Shown here one piece after another: positions 43,986 to 53,417 of a DNA stretch of 64,000 nucleotides (position 1 is its first letter; each line of letters opens with the position of its first letter). The stretch comes from Flavobacterium sp. GTDB taxonomy: Bacteria; Bacteroidota; Bacteroidia; Flavobacteriales; Flavobacteriaceae. A program made the position numbers and the translations under genes. The stretch is from assembly GCF_027483985.1 (NCBI RefSeq), contig NZ_JAIXTJ010000017.1, positions 144,685 through 208,684 of the forward strand, written 5' to 3'. Below the pieces are notes generated by a model, which saw only the letters and a list, made by a program, of their open reading frames with translations, searched no databases and was not told the origin of the DNA.

Positions 43986-46781
43986 ATGATTACTAAAGAC
44001 ATTTCAACTCTTGAACCCAAAAAAAACATTTTAATTAAAGGTGCTGAAATTCATAATTTAAAATCCTTAGATGTTGCTATTCCAAGAAATAAATTAGTCG
44101 TTATCACAGGACTTTCAGGTTCTGGAAAATCATCTTTAGCTTTTGACACACTCTATGCCGAAGGTCAAAGAAGATATGTTGAAAGTTTATCTTCTTACGC
44201 ACGTCAATTTTTGGGACGATTAGACAAACCAAAAGTTGAATATATAAAAGGAATTGCGCCAGCAATAGCGATTGAGCAAAAGGTAAATACCACAAATGCG
44301 CGATCAACTGTAGGAACATCTACTGAAATTTATGATTACTTAAAACTACTTTACGCTAGAATTGGTAAAACATTCTCACCAATTTCTGGAGCAGAAGTTA
44401 AAAAAGATACTGTTTCTGATGTAATCAATAAGGTCAAAACTTTTGAGTTAGAAAGTAGATGGTTACTACTTGCACCGATTCATCTAGAAAAAGGCAGAAA
44501 ATTAGAAGACAAACTGAAAGTTCTTCTACAACAAGGTTTTGCTAGAGTTTTGGTTGATGGAGAAATGGTTCGATTAGATGAATTAGATTCAATTGAATTA
44601 AAACTTACCACTAAAAATACTTTATTAATAATTGATAGAATTATTGTTAAAGAGGAAGAAGAATTTTTTAATCGTTTGTCTGATGCTATACAAACTGCTT
44701 TTTTTGAAGGAAAAGGCATTTGTTATCTTGAAGATTTATCAACTAAAAATCGTTTAGAGTTTAGTTCAAATTTTGAATTAGACGGAATGACATTTCTAGA
44801 ACCTAATGTACATTTATTTAGTTTCAATAATCCATATGGTGCTTGTCCAACGTGCGAAGGTTACGGAAATATTATCGGGATTGATGAAGATTTAGTTATA
44901 CCAAATACAGCTCTTTCTGTGTTTGAAAATGCAATTTATCCGTGGCGTGGCGAAAGTATGGGATGGTACCGAGATGAATTGATAAACAAAGCTTACAAAT
45001 TTGACTTCCCAATACACAAACCTTATTTTGAACTTTCTCAAGAACAAAAAGACTTGGTATGGAAAGGAAATCAATATTTTCAAGGATTAAACGACTTTTT
45101 TAAGGAATTAGAAGAAAAAAACTATAAAATTCAGAATCGTGTAATGCTTTCACGTTATCGTGGTAAAACAAAATGTAATGTTTGCAAAGGAAAGCGCCTA
45201 AGAATTGAAACGAATTACATCAAAATAAATGATAAAACCATATCTGATTTAGTCGATTTGCCAATCAAAAGACTGATTCCGTTTTTTGAAAGTTTACAAT
45301 TATCTGACTATGATAGTACAGTTGCAAAACGACTTTTGATAGAAATAAAAAGTCGATTGGCCTTCTTAAGTAACGTTGGATTGGAATATTTAACTTTAAA
45401 TAGAAATTCAGCGACACTTTCGGGCGGAGAATCTCAGCGTATTAACTTGGCTACATCTTTAGGAAGTAGTCTTGTGGGTTCAATGTATATTTTAGACGAA
45501 CCAAGCATCGGTTTACATCCAAAAGACACCGAATTACTGATTGGAGTTCTTAAAAATCTTCGCGATTTAGGAAATACGGTTATCGTTGTAGAACACGACG
45601 AAGACATTATGAAACAAGCCGATATGATTATTGATATTGGTCCTGAAGCTGGAACTCACGGTGGAAATTTAGTAGCACAAGGAACATTCGATGAAATCTT
45701 AAAATCAGAATCTTTAACAGCAAAGTATTTAAATGGCGAAATGGAAATAAAAGTTCCAAGAATTCGTCGAAAATGGAACGCTTATATTGATATTTTGGGT
45801 GCTAGAGAAAACAATTTACAAAATCTTGATGTTCGTTTTCCATTAGAATGTTTGACCGTTGTAACAGGAGTTTCTGGTAGCGGAAAAAGTACTTTAGTAA
45901 AAAAGATATTATTTCCGGCGATTCAAAAAAGATTGGAAGGAGTTGGTGAAAAAGCAGGTCAATTTTCTGATATGCAAGGCCATTATCACAAAATTCATCA
46001 TATTGAATATGTAGATCAAAATCCAATAGGAAGAAGTTCGCGTTCTAATCCGGTAACTTATATAAAGGCCTATGACGACATTCGCGACTTATTTTCAAAG
46101 ACTAAATTAGCTAAGATTCGTGGTTATCAACCCAAACATTTTTCGTTTAATGTTGATGGCGGACGCTGTGAAACGTGCAAAGGTGATGGCTCTATTAACG
46201 TAGAAATGGTATTTATGGCCGATGTAGAATTGCCATGCGAAACTTGCAACGGAAAACGATTTAAAAAAGAAATTCTAGAAGTAACTTTTGAAGGTAAAAA
46301 CATCGATGACATCTTAACGATGACTATTGATGACGCTATTTCATTTTTTAGCGAACATAAACAAGCCAAAATTATGCAAAAGTTACAACCGCTACAAGAT
46401 GTTGGATTGGGTTATGTGCAATTAGGACAATCTTCTTCTACTCTTTCTGGTGGTGAAGCTCAACGTATAAAATTGGCATCATTTCTTGTAAAAGGAACAA
46501 CCAAAGATAAAGCTTTGTTTGTCTTTGATGAACCTACAACAGGATTGCATTTTCACGATATCCAAAAATTATTGACCTCTTTTGAAGCCTTGATTGACAA
46601 AGGACATTCGATTATAGTAGTCGAACACAACCTTGACTTGATTAAATGTGCTGATTGGATCATTGATTTAGGTCCAGAAGGTGGCGAAAATGGCGGATTG
46701 CTTTTGGCTGCAGGAACGCCTGAAGAAGTTGTTAAAAATAAGAAATCTATTACAGGTAAGTATTTAAAAGAAAAATTATAA
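43986..46781 (+). CDS. uvrA: Excinuclease ABC subunit A
   Basis: The 931-residue DNA damage sensor of nucleotide excision repair, acting as a dimer with UvrB in the cytoplasm. Two ABC ATPase modules are visible: Walker [11 protein letters not shown] near residue 44 and [10 protein letters not shown] near residue 628; signature LSGGESQRI and LSGGEAQRI; zinc-finger cysteines in [24 protein letters not shown] and CETCNGKR. The length matches the family. Upstream is a -7 box; the next gene starts 20 nt after the stop, so a T9SS protein gene may be co-transcribed. The segment that is a CxxC-containing loop in E. coli is FSPISGAEV here. Confidence 0.96.
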   Translation: MITKDISTLEPKKNILIKGAEIHNLKSLDVAIPRNKLVVITGLSGSGKSSLAFDTLYAEGQRRYVESLSSYARQFLGRLDKPKVEYIKGIAPAIAIEQKVNTTNARSTVGTSTEIYDYLKLLYARIGKTFSPISGAEVKKDTVSDVINKVKTFELESRWLLLAPIHLEKGRKLEDKLKVLLQQGFARVLVDGEMVRLDELDSIELKLTTKNTLLIIDRIIVKEEEEFFNRLSDAIQTAFFEGKGICYLEDLSTKNRLEFSSNFELDGMTFLEPNVHLFSFNNPYGACPTCEGYGNIIGIDEDLVIPNTALSVFENAIYPWRGESMGWYRDELINKAYKFDFPIHKPYFELSQEQKDLVWKGNQYFQGLNDFFKELEEKNYKIQNRVMLSRYRGKTKCNVCKGKRLRIETNYIKINDKTISDLVDLPIKRLIPFFESLQLSDYDSTVAKRLLIEIKSRLAFLSNVGLEYLTLNRNSATLSGGESQRINLATSLGSSLVGSMYILDEPSIGLHPKDTELLIGVLKNLRDLGNTVIVVEHDEDIMKQADMIIDIGPEAGTHGGNLVAQGTFDEILKSESLTAKYLNGEMEIKVPRIRRKWNAYIDILGARENNLQNLDVRFPLECLTVVTGVSGSGKSTLVKKILFPAIQKRLEGVGEKAGQFSDMQGHYHKIHHIEYVDQNPIGRSSRSNPVTYIKAYDDIRDLFSKTKLAKIRGYQPKHFSFNVDGGRCETCKGDGSINVEMVFMADVELPCETCNGKRFKKEILEVTFEGKNIDDILTMTIDDAISFFSEHKQAKIMQKLQPLQDVGLGYVQLGQSSSTLSGGEAQRIKLASFLVKGTTKDKALFVFDEPTTGLHFHDIQKLLTSFEALIDKGHSIIVVEHNLDLIKCADWIIDLGPEGGENGGLLLAAGTPEEVVKNKKSITGKYLKEKL

Positions 46782-46801
46782 TTTTACAAAAAAAACAAAA
46801 T

Positions 46802-47731
46802 ATGAAAAAAACACTACCCATTATCTTCTTATTTTTGAGTTTATCTGTTACTGCTCAAAATTATGTTTTCAGCAATCTTACAGGAACTTACGCCGATTTA
46901 ACTGGCTCAACATCAATTAACAATGGTGAAATTTGGGATGATCCTGAATATGACTTCGTGTTACCTTTTCCATTTACCATAAACGGGAATACAAATTCAA
47001 ATTTTAAAGTATATGATAGTTACATTGTTCAACAAACTACTGGTTCAATTTTCCAAGTTGCGGCCTCATTTGCAACTGATTTAATTGATCGTGGCGATGG
47101 TGGAACTACTTCATTATCAAATATTAGTTACAAAATTGATGGTGCTGTGGGAAGTAGAATTGCAAAAATTGAATACAAAAATTGTGGTGCATTCAATGAT
47201 TTTACACTAGATATGTTTGTGAATTTTCAAATTTGGCTTTATGAAGGTTCGAATATTATTGAATATCGTTATGGACCAAGTTCTGTGACAGATAGCGTTA
47301 GTTTTTACGGTGGTGATTCTGGGGCAATTATCGGAATTAGTGGCGTAGATATCAATGATACTTTATCTAATTCACTGTTTTTAACTGGACCAGTTTCTAA
47401 TCCAACTGTCTCAAATATCGATGATACCATTACAGGAACGCCTGCGACAAATACAATTTACAGATTTACACCACCAAATTTAAATACTGCTGAAATCACA
47501 TCATCGTCAGTGACATTATATCCAAATCCGTTTAGTGATTTTATTGTTATTGATGGTTTGAAATCCACTTTTAGCTACGCTATTTATAACATTGCAGGAA
47601 AAGTGATTCAAAGCAACAATGACTTAACTTCAGGAGTTCAAATCGACACAAAATCATTTGAATCAGGAATTTATCTACTGAAAATTGTTTCTGAAAAGGA
47701 AACTATTACCAAGAAAATTATTAAAATGTAG
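46802..47731 (+). CDS. Secreted protein with T9SS type A sorting domain
   Basis: A 309-residue secreted protein. Signal peptide MKKTLPIIFLFLSLSVTAQ; a beta-rich central domain (SNISYKIDGAVGSRIAKIEY; VNFQIWLYEGSNIIEYRYGPSS), which looks like the beta-sandwich found in many flavobacterial surface proteins; and a C-terminal sorting domain (SSVTLYPNPFSDFIVIDG to SGIYLLKIVSEKETITKKIIKM). No catalytic motif is visible and its role is unknown. It lies downstream of uvrA and ends at a bidirectional terminator. Confidence 0.85.
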   Translation: MKKTLPIIFLFLSLSVTAQNYVFSNLTGTYADLTGSTSINNGEIWDDPEYDFVLPFPFTINGNTNSNFKVYDSYIVQQTTGSIFQVAASFATDLIDRGDGGTTSLSNISYKIDGAVGSRIAKIEYKNCGAFNDFTLDMFVNFQIWLYEGSNIIEYRYGPSSVTDSVSFYGGDSGAIIGISGVDINDTLSNSLFLTGPVSNPTVSNIDDTITGTPATNTIYRFTPPNLNTAEITSSSVTLYPNPFSDFIVIDGLKSTFSYAIYNIAGKVIQSNNDLTSGVQIDTKSFESGIYLLKIVSEKETITKKIIKM

Positions 47732-47750
47732 TTTATTTGTTTTATCAAAT

Positions 47751-47787
47751 AAAAAATGGCTTCAATTATCGAAGCCATTTTTTTTTA
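47751..47787. terminator. Bidirectional terminator
   Basis: An 11-bp stem AAAATGGCTTC / GAAGCCATTTT with a 7-nt loop and T-rich and A-rich flanks, between two convergent T9SS-cargo genes. Confidence 0.88.
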
Positions 47788-48981
47788 CTCAATTACTATT
47801 TTCTTAGTTATTCTTTTATCTCCAACATTCAAAACACCTAAATAAATTCCTTTTGATAAATTAGGTATCGGAATTGATTCAATAAGTTTGGCATTTTCAA
47901 TTACTTTTTCAAGAACCACTTTACCATTTAAATCTATTAATGAAAAACTATAATTAGTTTCAGACATCGAACCCAAATTAATATTTAAAGAATCTTTAGT
48001 AGGATTTGGAAAGAAACTTACGTTAAAATCAGAAGTTGAAGTTTCTAATGCTAATGTTGATGTGCTTGCTTTTGCAAAATGCATCGTAGCTCCGATTGTG
48101 GCTTTTGCAACATTAAAATTATAAACTGGATCCATATTGACTAATAAATCGGTGGCAGTATGCTTGTGAGTAGTTTCGTTTTTCTCAAAAAAACCAGTTA
48201 TAATATCGCTATTACTTTGAAACGACATATAATCTGAAGCATAAGCTGAGGCTAAAAAGGTGTTTAGCGGCGAATACAATCCAACACAAGTTATTAATTG
48301 ATTGGTGAAAGCACTAGAAGCTGCGTTGTTTACTGTAGGCGATGAAGTATCTCGTTCGCAGGTGATTGTATTATTTACCATTCCGGCAACGCCACCAACT
48401 TCATCTAAATTAAAAACCAATCGAATATCCATTTTTGGTGTAGTAGAATTTACTACTGCTGACACATAATTTTGGCTTCCTTTTAATCCATCTTCTTCAC
48501 CGCTGAAATTGATGAATTTTATAGAATATTCGGTTGGTATGTTTTGCAACAATCGTGCTGTTTCAAGAATAGAAACTACACCACTTCCGTTATCGTTGGT
48601 ACCTGTTCCAACAATGGAATCATAATGACCACAAACAATAAGAAAAGTATTTGGGTAAACCGTTCCAATTTTTGTTACTACTAAATTTTTACAAACTGCG
48701 GCTGAACCGGCATAAGTATAAGAATATTCTTGAAGTTGACTGGCAGTGTAACCGTAGCTTAAATATTTGTTCTTTAACCAATCTAAAGTATTTTGTAAAG
48801 CTGGAGTTCCTCTTCGTTTTACGCCTAAAGCTTCATATTGTGTTAAATTAGTTGTGATATTACTTTGAGAACATTGATTTACGACATTAGCATAAGCTTG
48901 CTCAAAGGTTTGACCAAACATATTGACGCTAAATAGTATTACAAAAGAAAAGAAAAGTAAGTTACTTTTTGTGAAATTCAT
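47785..48981 (-). CDS. Secreted M28 family zinc peptidase with T9SS domain
   Basis: A 398-residue secreted aminopeptidase-type enzyme. Signal peptide MNFTKSNLLFFSFVILFSVNMFGQ. The M28 zinc ligands appear as H (VCGHYDS), D (GTNDNGSG), E (FSGEEDG, with the general-base Glu), D/E (FNLDEVGG) and H (ETTHKHTATD). A type A sorting domain forms the C terminus (FNVSFFPNPTKDSLNINLG to DKRITKKIVIE). It releases N-terminal amino acids from peptides outside the cell. It has its own -7 box upstream. Confidence 0.92.
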   Translation of the reverse strand: MNFTKSNLLFFSFVILFSVNMFGQTFEQAYANVVNQCSQSNITTNLTQYEALGVKRRGTPALQNTLDWLKNKYLSYGYTASQLQEYSYTYAGSAAVCKNLVVTKIGTVYPNTFLIVCGHYDSIVGTGTNDNGSGVVSILETARLLQNIPTEYSIKFINFSGEEDGLKGSQNYVSAVVNSTTPKMDIRLVFNLDEVGGVAGMVNNTITCERDTSSPTVNNAASSAFTNQLITCVGLYSPLNTFLASAYASDYMSFQSNSDIITGFFEKNETTHKHTATDLLVNMDPVYNFNVAKATIGATMHFAKASTSTLALETSTSDFNVSFFPNPTKDSLNINLGSMSETNYSFSLIDLNGKVVLEKVIENAKLIESIPIPNLSKGIYLGVLNVGDKRITKKIVIE

Positions 48982-49014
48982 AACAAAAAATGATAGTTAT
49001 TTAGTTAATGGCAT

Positions 49015-49022
49015 CAAAAGTA
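49015..49022 (-). promoter_or_regulatory. -7 box TACTTTTG for the M28 peptidase
   Basis: TACTTTTG on the minus strand matches the -7 consensus and is about 34 nt upstream of the ATG at 48981. Confidence 0.5.
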
Positions 49023-49132
49023 ATAAAATTTTAGAAACTTATTAAATTAATTTTTGGAGCCAAATCATCAAATAACAATTTATTTTCCAACTAGTTAAAA
49101 ATCATTAACAAATCGTTGACAAATCATTATAC

Positions 49133-49140
49133 TAGCTTTG
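49133..49140 (+). promoter_or_regulatory. -7 box TAGCTTTG
   Basis: TAGCTTTG matches TAnnTTTG; the leader to the ATG at 49236 is about 90 nt. A TTG lies 14 nt upstream of the box, which is short of the usual spacing. Confidence 0.5.
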
Positions 49141-49235
49141 GCACACATCTTGAAATATACCAAATATCAGAAAAACAATCTGATCGAAGAAGCTGAAAAT
49201 CGAACGAGTAAGCAAAAGCTTTAAAACGATTTATT

Positions 49236-49853
49236 ATGAGAACAATTACTTTATTAGTAGCAAGCATTATGTTAACTGCAAGTGTAGCAAATGCACAAGA
49301 AAAAAGAAGTTACAATCACACTACAACAGCAAGTTGTAATTTTGATGAACCAATTTCATTTACAGAACGAGGCATAGAGTTTTTCGTATTTGCTAATGGT
49401 GACTTTGATTTTAATACACGTCCAAATGATTCTCAAGGAGATTATCATTACCGATTAGCTGGAAAGAGAACTGCTGACGTAAATAGAAGAAATCCTGTTA
49501 ATTATGGAGTTTTAGTAGAACACGATAGTTTTGGTAGAGTACGCAGAGTTGGAAACACTTTTATCAACTATGATAGTCAAGACAGAGTGAATAGAATTGG
49601 AACCGTATATATGAGATACAACCGATTTGCCTTAACACAAGTAGGTGGTTTAAGAATAGTTTACAACCGTCGTGGTGAAATAATCGACATGATTGGTCAA
49701 GTAAAAAGAAACAGTGGTTTTATTTATAACAATAACGCAACTGCAACCACTTATGGAAACGGAAATAGCGGAAACGGAAACGGTTACTACTATTACAGAA
49801 CAGACGGAACAAAAGCATTAGTTGAAAACGATGCTAAAGAAGATAAAGAATAA
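49236..49853 (+). CDS. Secreted hypothetical protein of flavobacteria
   Basis: A 205-residue secreted protein. Signal peptide MRTITLLVASIMLTASVANAQ. The body consists of short beta hairpin-like repeats with polar and aromatic residues (VLVEHDSFGRVRRVGNTFIN, YDSQDRVNRIGTVYMRYNR, LRIVYNRRGEIIDMIGQV) that resemble YD/RHS-like or sugar-surface beta repeats, followed by a Gly/Asn/Tyr-rich low-complexity tail (YGNGNSGNGNGYYYYR) and an acidic end. It is monocistronic with a long leader. I recall related proteins in many flavobacteria but know no function. Confidence 0.8.
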   Translation: MRTITLLVASIMLTASVANAQEKRSYNHTTTASCNFDEPISFTERGIEFFVFANGDFDFNTRPNDSQGDYHYRLAGKRTADVNRRNPVNYGVLVEHDSFGRVRRVGNTFINYDSQDRVNRIGTVYMRYNRFALTQVGGLRIVYNRRGEIIDMIGQVKRNSGFIYNNNATATTYGNGNSGNGNGYYYYRTDGTKALVENDAKEDKE

Positions 49854-49882
49854 AAGATTGATTGGTTGGTTAGGTTTGTTTA

Positions 49883-49916
49883 AATCCTGCGGATTCTGGA
49901 AAGATGAAGCAGGATT
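49883..49916. terminator. Possible terminator hairpin
   Basis: AATCCTGC / GCAGGATT (8 bp) with an 18-nt loop between the secreted protein gene and the convergent flippase gene. There is no strong T run, so it is uncertain. A second small hairpin AACTGAA / TTCAGTT lies at 49936-49954. Confidence 0.3.
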
Positions 49917-49976
49917 ATTCATTCATTCTAAACTCTTGAACTGAATTTATTTCAGTTTGATTCAGAATCTAACTTA

Positions 49977-51440
49977 TTAAAAACGCACTTTTTTCAAAAC
50001 AGAGTCAACAACTTGGTTTACTTCCGCAGAAATTGCTAATTTATAATTAATAAACCAATAGAAAATAGAAATCAAAATAGATTTTAAACCAATATTAATT
50101 ATCGGATGAAAAGGAAATTCCCAAAAGAAAAATAGTAAAAAACAAGCTATTAATATACAAAATGAATACAGAGTTTTTATTGTAAACGGATATAAATTCA
50201 TTTTTTTCACTACGTATATTAATTTGATAGTATTGTAAATGGCAATTGTAATTAATGTGGCAAAAGCGGAACCTTCAATATCATACAGCGGAATAAAAAT
50301 GGCATTTAAAACGATCATAATAATAACAGTCACAACTCCAAAAAGTAGAACTGTTCTATAATACTTTGTATTTACAATTATCGAATTATTATTTCCTAAC
50401 AAAACATCATAGAATTTGCATAAGCCAATCATATAAACCACCCAAATTCCACCACTATATTCATCAGGTATAATCTTATACAACTCTTTTATATTCAAAA
50501 AAATAAGCATCATTATAAAACCACCAATTACTTGAAGATTTATGGCACTTTTTTTATATAAATCATTCAACTCATCAAGCTTATGCTCTGCCATTAATCT
50601 CGCAGTTATGGGCGCCACTATTTGATTCATTGCTCTGTAAGGAACAATAATAACGGTTGAAATAAAAATAGCTACTGCATACAAAGCATTTTGACTAATA
50701 TCTTTATAAAACGGAATCATTACTTTATCAAAATCAACCAACATCACGGCAACACCGCCAGATACAATTATAAATAATGAATATTGAATAATTTCTTTAC
50801 TATTAGCAGGAATTACAAATCTTAAAACTGGTGCTTTAACAGAAATTGCATAAAGTTTCATAACAATTAATTGCACAAAGTAAGCAGATGCAATTCCATA
50901 AACGCAAGTTGATTTATCAATTAAATTGAAATGAACTGCAAAAAGTAAAAACATTACGATTACACGAATTAGTACTTCGCTAATCAAATTTCCAATAACC
51001 GATTGCATATGCACTTTAACCCAAGCATAATACACCTCAAAATAGGCCATAAGTAAACCAACAATTGGAATAAGCCAAAAATAAGGTTCTAAAGTAGGAT
51101 TTTCGATAAGCCAACCACTTGAAATTGGGTCATAAAAAATATAAAAAATTGCCGTTATTGGCACTATGAATGCTAATGGTAAGCACAGCATAAACGTTAA
51201 AAACTCTTCTCTTTCTTTTTCAGTTTTATACTGAGAAAAAAAACGAATTAAAGTATTTTGTGCACCAAATGCCATTAAAGGCATCATAATATTTGCACCT
51301 GATAAAATTGTGGAAACAATACCGTAATGCATTTTTCCTAAAAAGTTCGTATACAAAAACAAGGCATTAATAGCTCCAATCCCAAACCCGAAAAAAGTGA
51401 TTATGGTATTTTTAATAGATTGATTTTGAACTATTCCCAT
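49977..51440 (-). CDS. Polysaccharide flippase (Wzx/MOP superfamily)
   Basis: A 487-residue inner-membrane protein with about 14 predicted helices, beginning NTIITFFGFGIGAINALFLYTNFLGK, the typical start of oligosaccharide flippases. It would move lipid-linked repeat units or O-antigen precursors to the periplasm. It follows the glycosyltransferase gene by 6 nt and is the last gene of the YfhO-nucleotidyltransferase-glycosyltransferase unit. No sugar specificity can be read from sequence. Confidence 0.9.
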   Translation of the reverse strand: MGIVQNQSIKNTIITFFGFGIGAINALFLYTNFLGKMHYGIVSTILSGANIMMPLMAFGAQNTLIRFFSQYKTEKEREEFLTFMLCLPLAFIVPITAIFYIFYDPISSGWLIENPTLEPYFWLIPIVGLLMAYFEVYYAWVKVHMQSVIGNLISEVLIRVIVMFLLFAVHFNLIDKSTCVYGIASAYFVQLIVMKLYAISVKAPVLRFVIPANSKEIIQYSLFIIVSGGVAVMLVDFDKVMIPFYKDISQNALYAVAIFISTVIIVPYRAMNQIVAPITARLMAEHKLDELNDLYKKSAINLQVIGGFIMMLIFLNIKELYKIIPDEYSGGIWVVYMIGLCKFYDVLLGNNNSIIVNTKYYRTVLLFGVVTVIIMIVLNAIFIPLYDIEGSAFATLITIAIYNTIKLIYVVKKMNLYPFTIKTLYSFCILIACFLLFFFWEFPFHPIINIGLKSILISIFYWFINYKLAISAEVNQVVDSVLKKVRF

Positions 51441-51446
51441 TTAAAG

Positions 51447-52745
51447 TTACGAATTACTAGTTATGAGTTTTGCGAGATTTTCGGTCAAACTTTTACGAGA
51501 ATACTGCTGTAAACCAACTGGATACACTTTTAAATTGTGATTTAGGTACAATTCAAAGTGGGATAAAATTGTCTTTTTCAAACGCTCTTTTTCATTGTAA
51601 GTAAAAAATACACCAGTGTTGGTAGCTGTAATGATTTCTGCAAAATCAGAATCTTTTGGTCCAATAGCTATTATTGGCCTTTCTGAAACCATATATTCAA
51701 ATAATTTTCCTGGTATGATGCTTTTAGTATCTTCAGAATCAATTTCGATCAACAACAAAACCTGTGATGTTCTTTGATGTTTTACTGCTTCAGAATGGGA
51801 AACATATCCTAAATTATTAAGATGCGAATCTAATTTAAATTCTGAAATAGAATCTAAAACTTCTTGACTTACTTTACCCATAAGTTTTAATTGAAAATGG
51901 GATTTAAAAACTTCATTTTCCAAGATTAATTCGTGTAAAGATTCCCACAAAATCTTCGGATTTCTATCCGATAAAAATGAACCAATATGAGCCATTGTAA
52001 ATTTCTCATCCAAAGACTGTTTTGAAACTTTTTCGATATCATAACCATTAGTAATTACTTCAATTGGCTTATTAGTAATAGCTTGGAATTCTGTTTTTGT
52101 GGTTTTACTTGTAACAATAATAACATCGGCAGTATTCAAAACCTGATGTTCTAATGCTTTGTGCTTTTTATCTGCAAATGAAGATAACTTTAAGGCCTTA
52201 TGATATCCAATAGTAGTCCAAGGATCACGAAAATCGGCAAACCACTTCACTCCTAGTTCGTGTTTTAATTTCAAACCAATTAAATGCAAAGAATGTGGTG
52301 GTCCAGAAGTTACAATAGTATCAATATTATTTTCTTGAATGTATTTTTTCAAATAAGTTACAGATGGATTTACCCAAAATTTACGCGCATCAGGAATGAA
52401 TAAATTGCCTCGAACCCAAAGCATCATTTTTTCAACAAAACTTTGTTTTTTAGCTGCTGGAATAATTCCTGAACTTATTTTTTTGGTTTCCTTTTTAGAT
52501 AAAAATCCGGCTAATTGATAAGGTTCAAATATTTTATTTTTAAGAATAATTGCTTTATCAGAAACTTCACTCATCAACCCTTCATCAACTATAGGATACG
52601 TCGGATTTTCGGGAATATAAACTATGGGTTGAACATTAAAATCGGGCAAATATTTTACAAATTTCAACCAACGTTGCACGCCTGGTCCGCCAGCTGGAGG
52701 CCAATAGTACGTGATGACTAAAAGTTTTTTTTGATTCGTTTCCAA
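51447..52745 (-). CDS. Glycosyltransferase, GT4-like
   Basis: A 432-residue cytoplasmic GT-B glycosyltransferase. It opens with VITYYWPPAGGPGVQRW, the N-terminal signature of GT4 enzymes of surface-polysaccharide clusters, and has a C-terminal donor site (IIPGKLFEYMVSERPIIAIG, with the family's E-x7-E region). The start is TTG at 52745, placed 2 nt after the stop of the upstream nucleotidyltransferase gene, since no in-frame ATG exists before the conserved motif. The coupled order suggests one transcript with the flippase. Confidence 0.9.
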   Translation of the reverse strand: METNQKKLLVITYYWPPAGGPGVQRWLKFVKYLPDFNVQPIVYIPENPTYPIVDEGLMSEVSDKAIILKNKIFEPYQLAGFLSKKETKKISSGIIPAAKKQSFVEKMMLWVRGNLFIPDARKFWVNPSVTYLKKYIQENNIDTIVTSGPPHSLHLIGLKLKHELGVKWFADFRDPWTTIGYHKALKLSSFADKKHKALEHQVLNTADVIIVTSKTTKTEFQAITNKPIEVITNGYDIEKVSKQSLDEKFTMAHIGSFLSDRNPKILWESLHELILENEVFKSHFQLKLMGKVSQEVLDSISEFKLDSHLNNLGYVSHSEAVKHQRTSQVLLLIEIDSEDTKSIIPGKLFEYMVSERPIIAIGPKDSDFAEIITATNTGVFFTYNEKERLKKTILSHFELYLNHNLKVYPVGLQQYSRKSLTENLAKLITSNS

Positions 52746-52747
52746 AA

Positions 52748-53215
52748 TTATAAATTTGAGTTTTTATTAATCTTTTCTAACTCTTCAATATCTAAAATAT
52801 CTTTTGGACGATTGGTAGCTTTTTTAGCTTTAATAAGGTTTTCGTAATCTAAAAAGTAGACAGGAATTCCACTAATTTCAGTAACATAAGCTTTATCAAG
52901 TAATTCTTGAAAATCTTGATTTTCTAAACCTTTAACAGAAGTCATGATATCTAATCGCAGATTAAAATTTAAGGAAATATCGGTCCAACCAGGAATAAAT
53001 TGCATAGTCTTTATATTTTCAAAATCTCCAATTCCTGATTGTTTCAAAGCTTCTCGCAGATTCTCGCGATTTTCAATTGAATCTTCAATAAAGATATCAA
53101 TATCACCTGTATTTCTTCCGTAACCATAAATATTTACGGCAAAACCACCAATGGTCAAATATTTGACTTTGTTCAAAGAAAAATACTTCCAAATTTCAAT
53201 TATTTGACTATTCAT
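52748..53215 (-). CDS. MNT-like nucleotidyltransferase
   Basis: A 155-residue protein with the minimal nucleotidyltransferase core: YLTIGGFAVNIYGYGRNTGDIDIFI, where G-G-x-A and D-x-D (about residues 37-39) are the catalytic metal ligands, and a third acidic residue in LRLDIMTS. The family includes AbiEii-type and MNT toxins or antitoxins. It lies 4 nt downstream of a 52-residue protein gene in a tight pair. A toxin-antitoxin role is plausible but unproven; the pair sits inside a surface polysaccharide unit, which would be unusual for a TA module. Confidence 0.8.
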   Translation of the reverse strand: MNSQIIEIWKYFSLNKVKYLTIGGFAVNIYGYGRNTGDIDIFIEDSIENRENLREALKQSGIGDFENIKTMQFIPGWTDISLNFNLRLDIMTSVKGLENQDFQELLDKAYVTEISGIPVYFLDYENLIKAKKATNRPKDILDIEELEKINKNSNL

Positions 53216-53219
53216 TTAC

Positions 53220-53378
53220 TTACTTTGATATTTTTTTGGAAGTTTTTAAAAGATAAGATAGCTCAATAATAGCCATCAATTTTTCAAAACGTTGCTGAGG
53301 CGTCATTTTTCTAATCTCATCTAGATAACGTTCTTCCATTTTAGAAGGATGAGCGTGATTTAGTTTTTTTGCTTCCAT
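53220..53378 (-). CDS. 52-residue partner of the nucleotidyltransferase
   Basis: A short open frame from ATG 53378 to TAA 53220 encodes 52 residues: MEAKKLNHAHPSKMEERYLD, then EIRKMTPQQRFEKLMAI and IELSYLLKTSKKISK. It is predicted helical and highly charged. The nucleotidyltransferase ATG is 4 nt downstream, so the two genes are translationally linked. The short HPSKxE..Y...IRKM pattern is, to my memory, shared by short genes next to nucleotidyltransferases of this kind in other bacteria. It may be the antidote or cofactor of the pair (inference). Confidence 0.7.
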   Translation of the reverse strand: MEAKKLNHAHPSKMEERYLDEIRKMTPQQRFEKLMAIIELSYLLKTSKKISK

Positions 53379-53417
53379 TTTTATTAAACTTGTAATCAAA
53401 TTTACAAAAAACTAGCC

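Noticed and set aside
52748..53378. Nucleotidyltransferase pair as a proven AbiE-type abortive infection system
   Set aside because: The AbiEi partner with its winged-helix antitoxin domain is absent; only a 52-residue protein is present, so a defence role is not supported.
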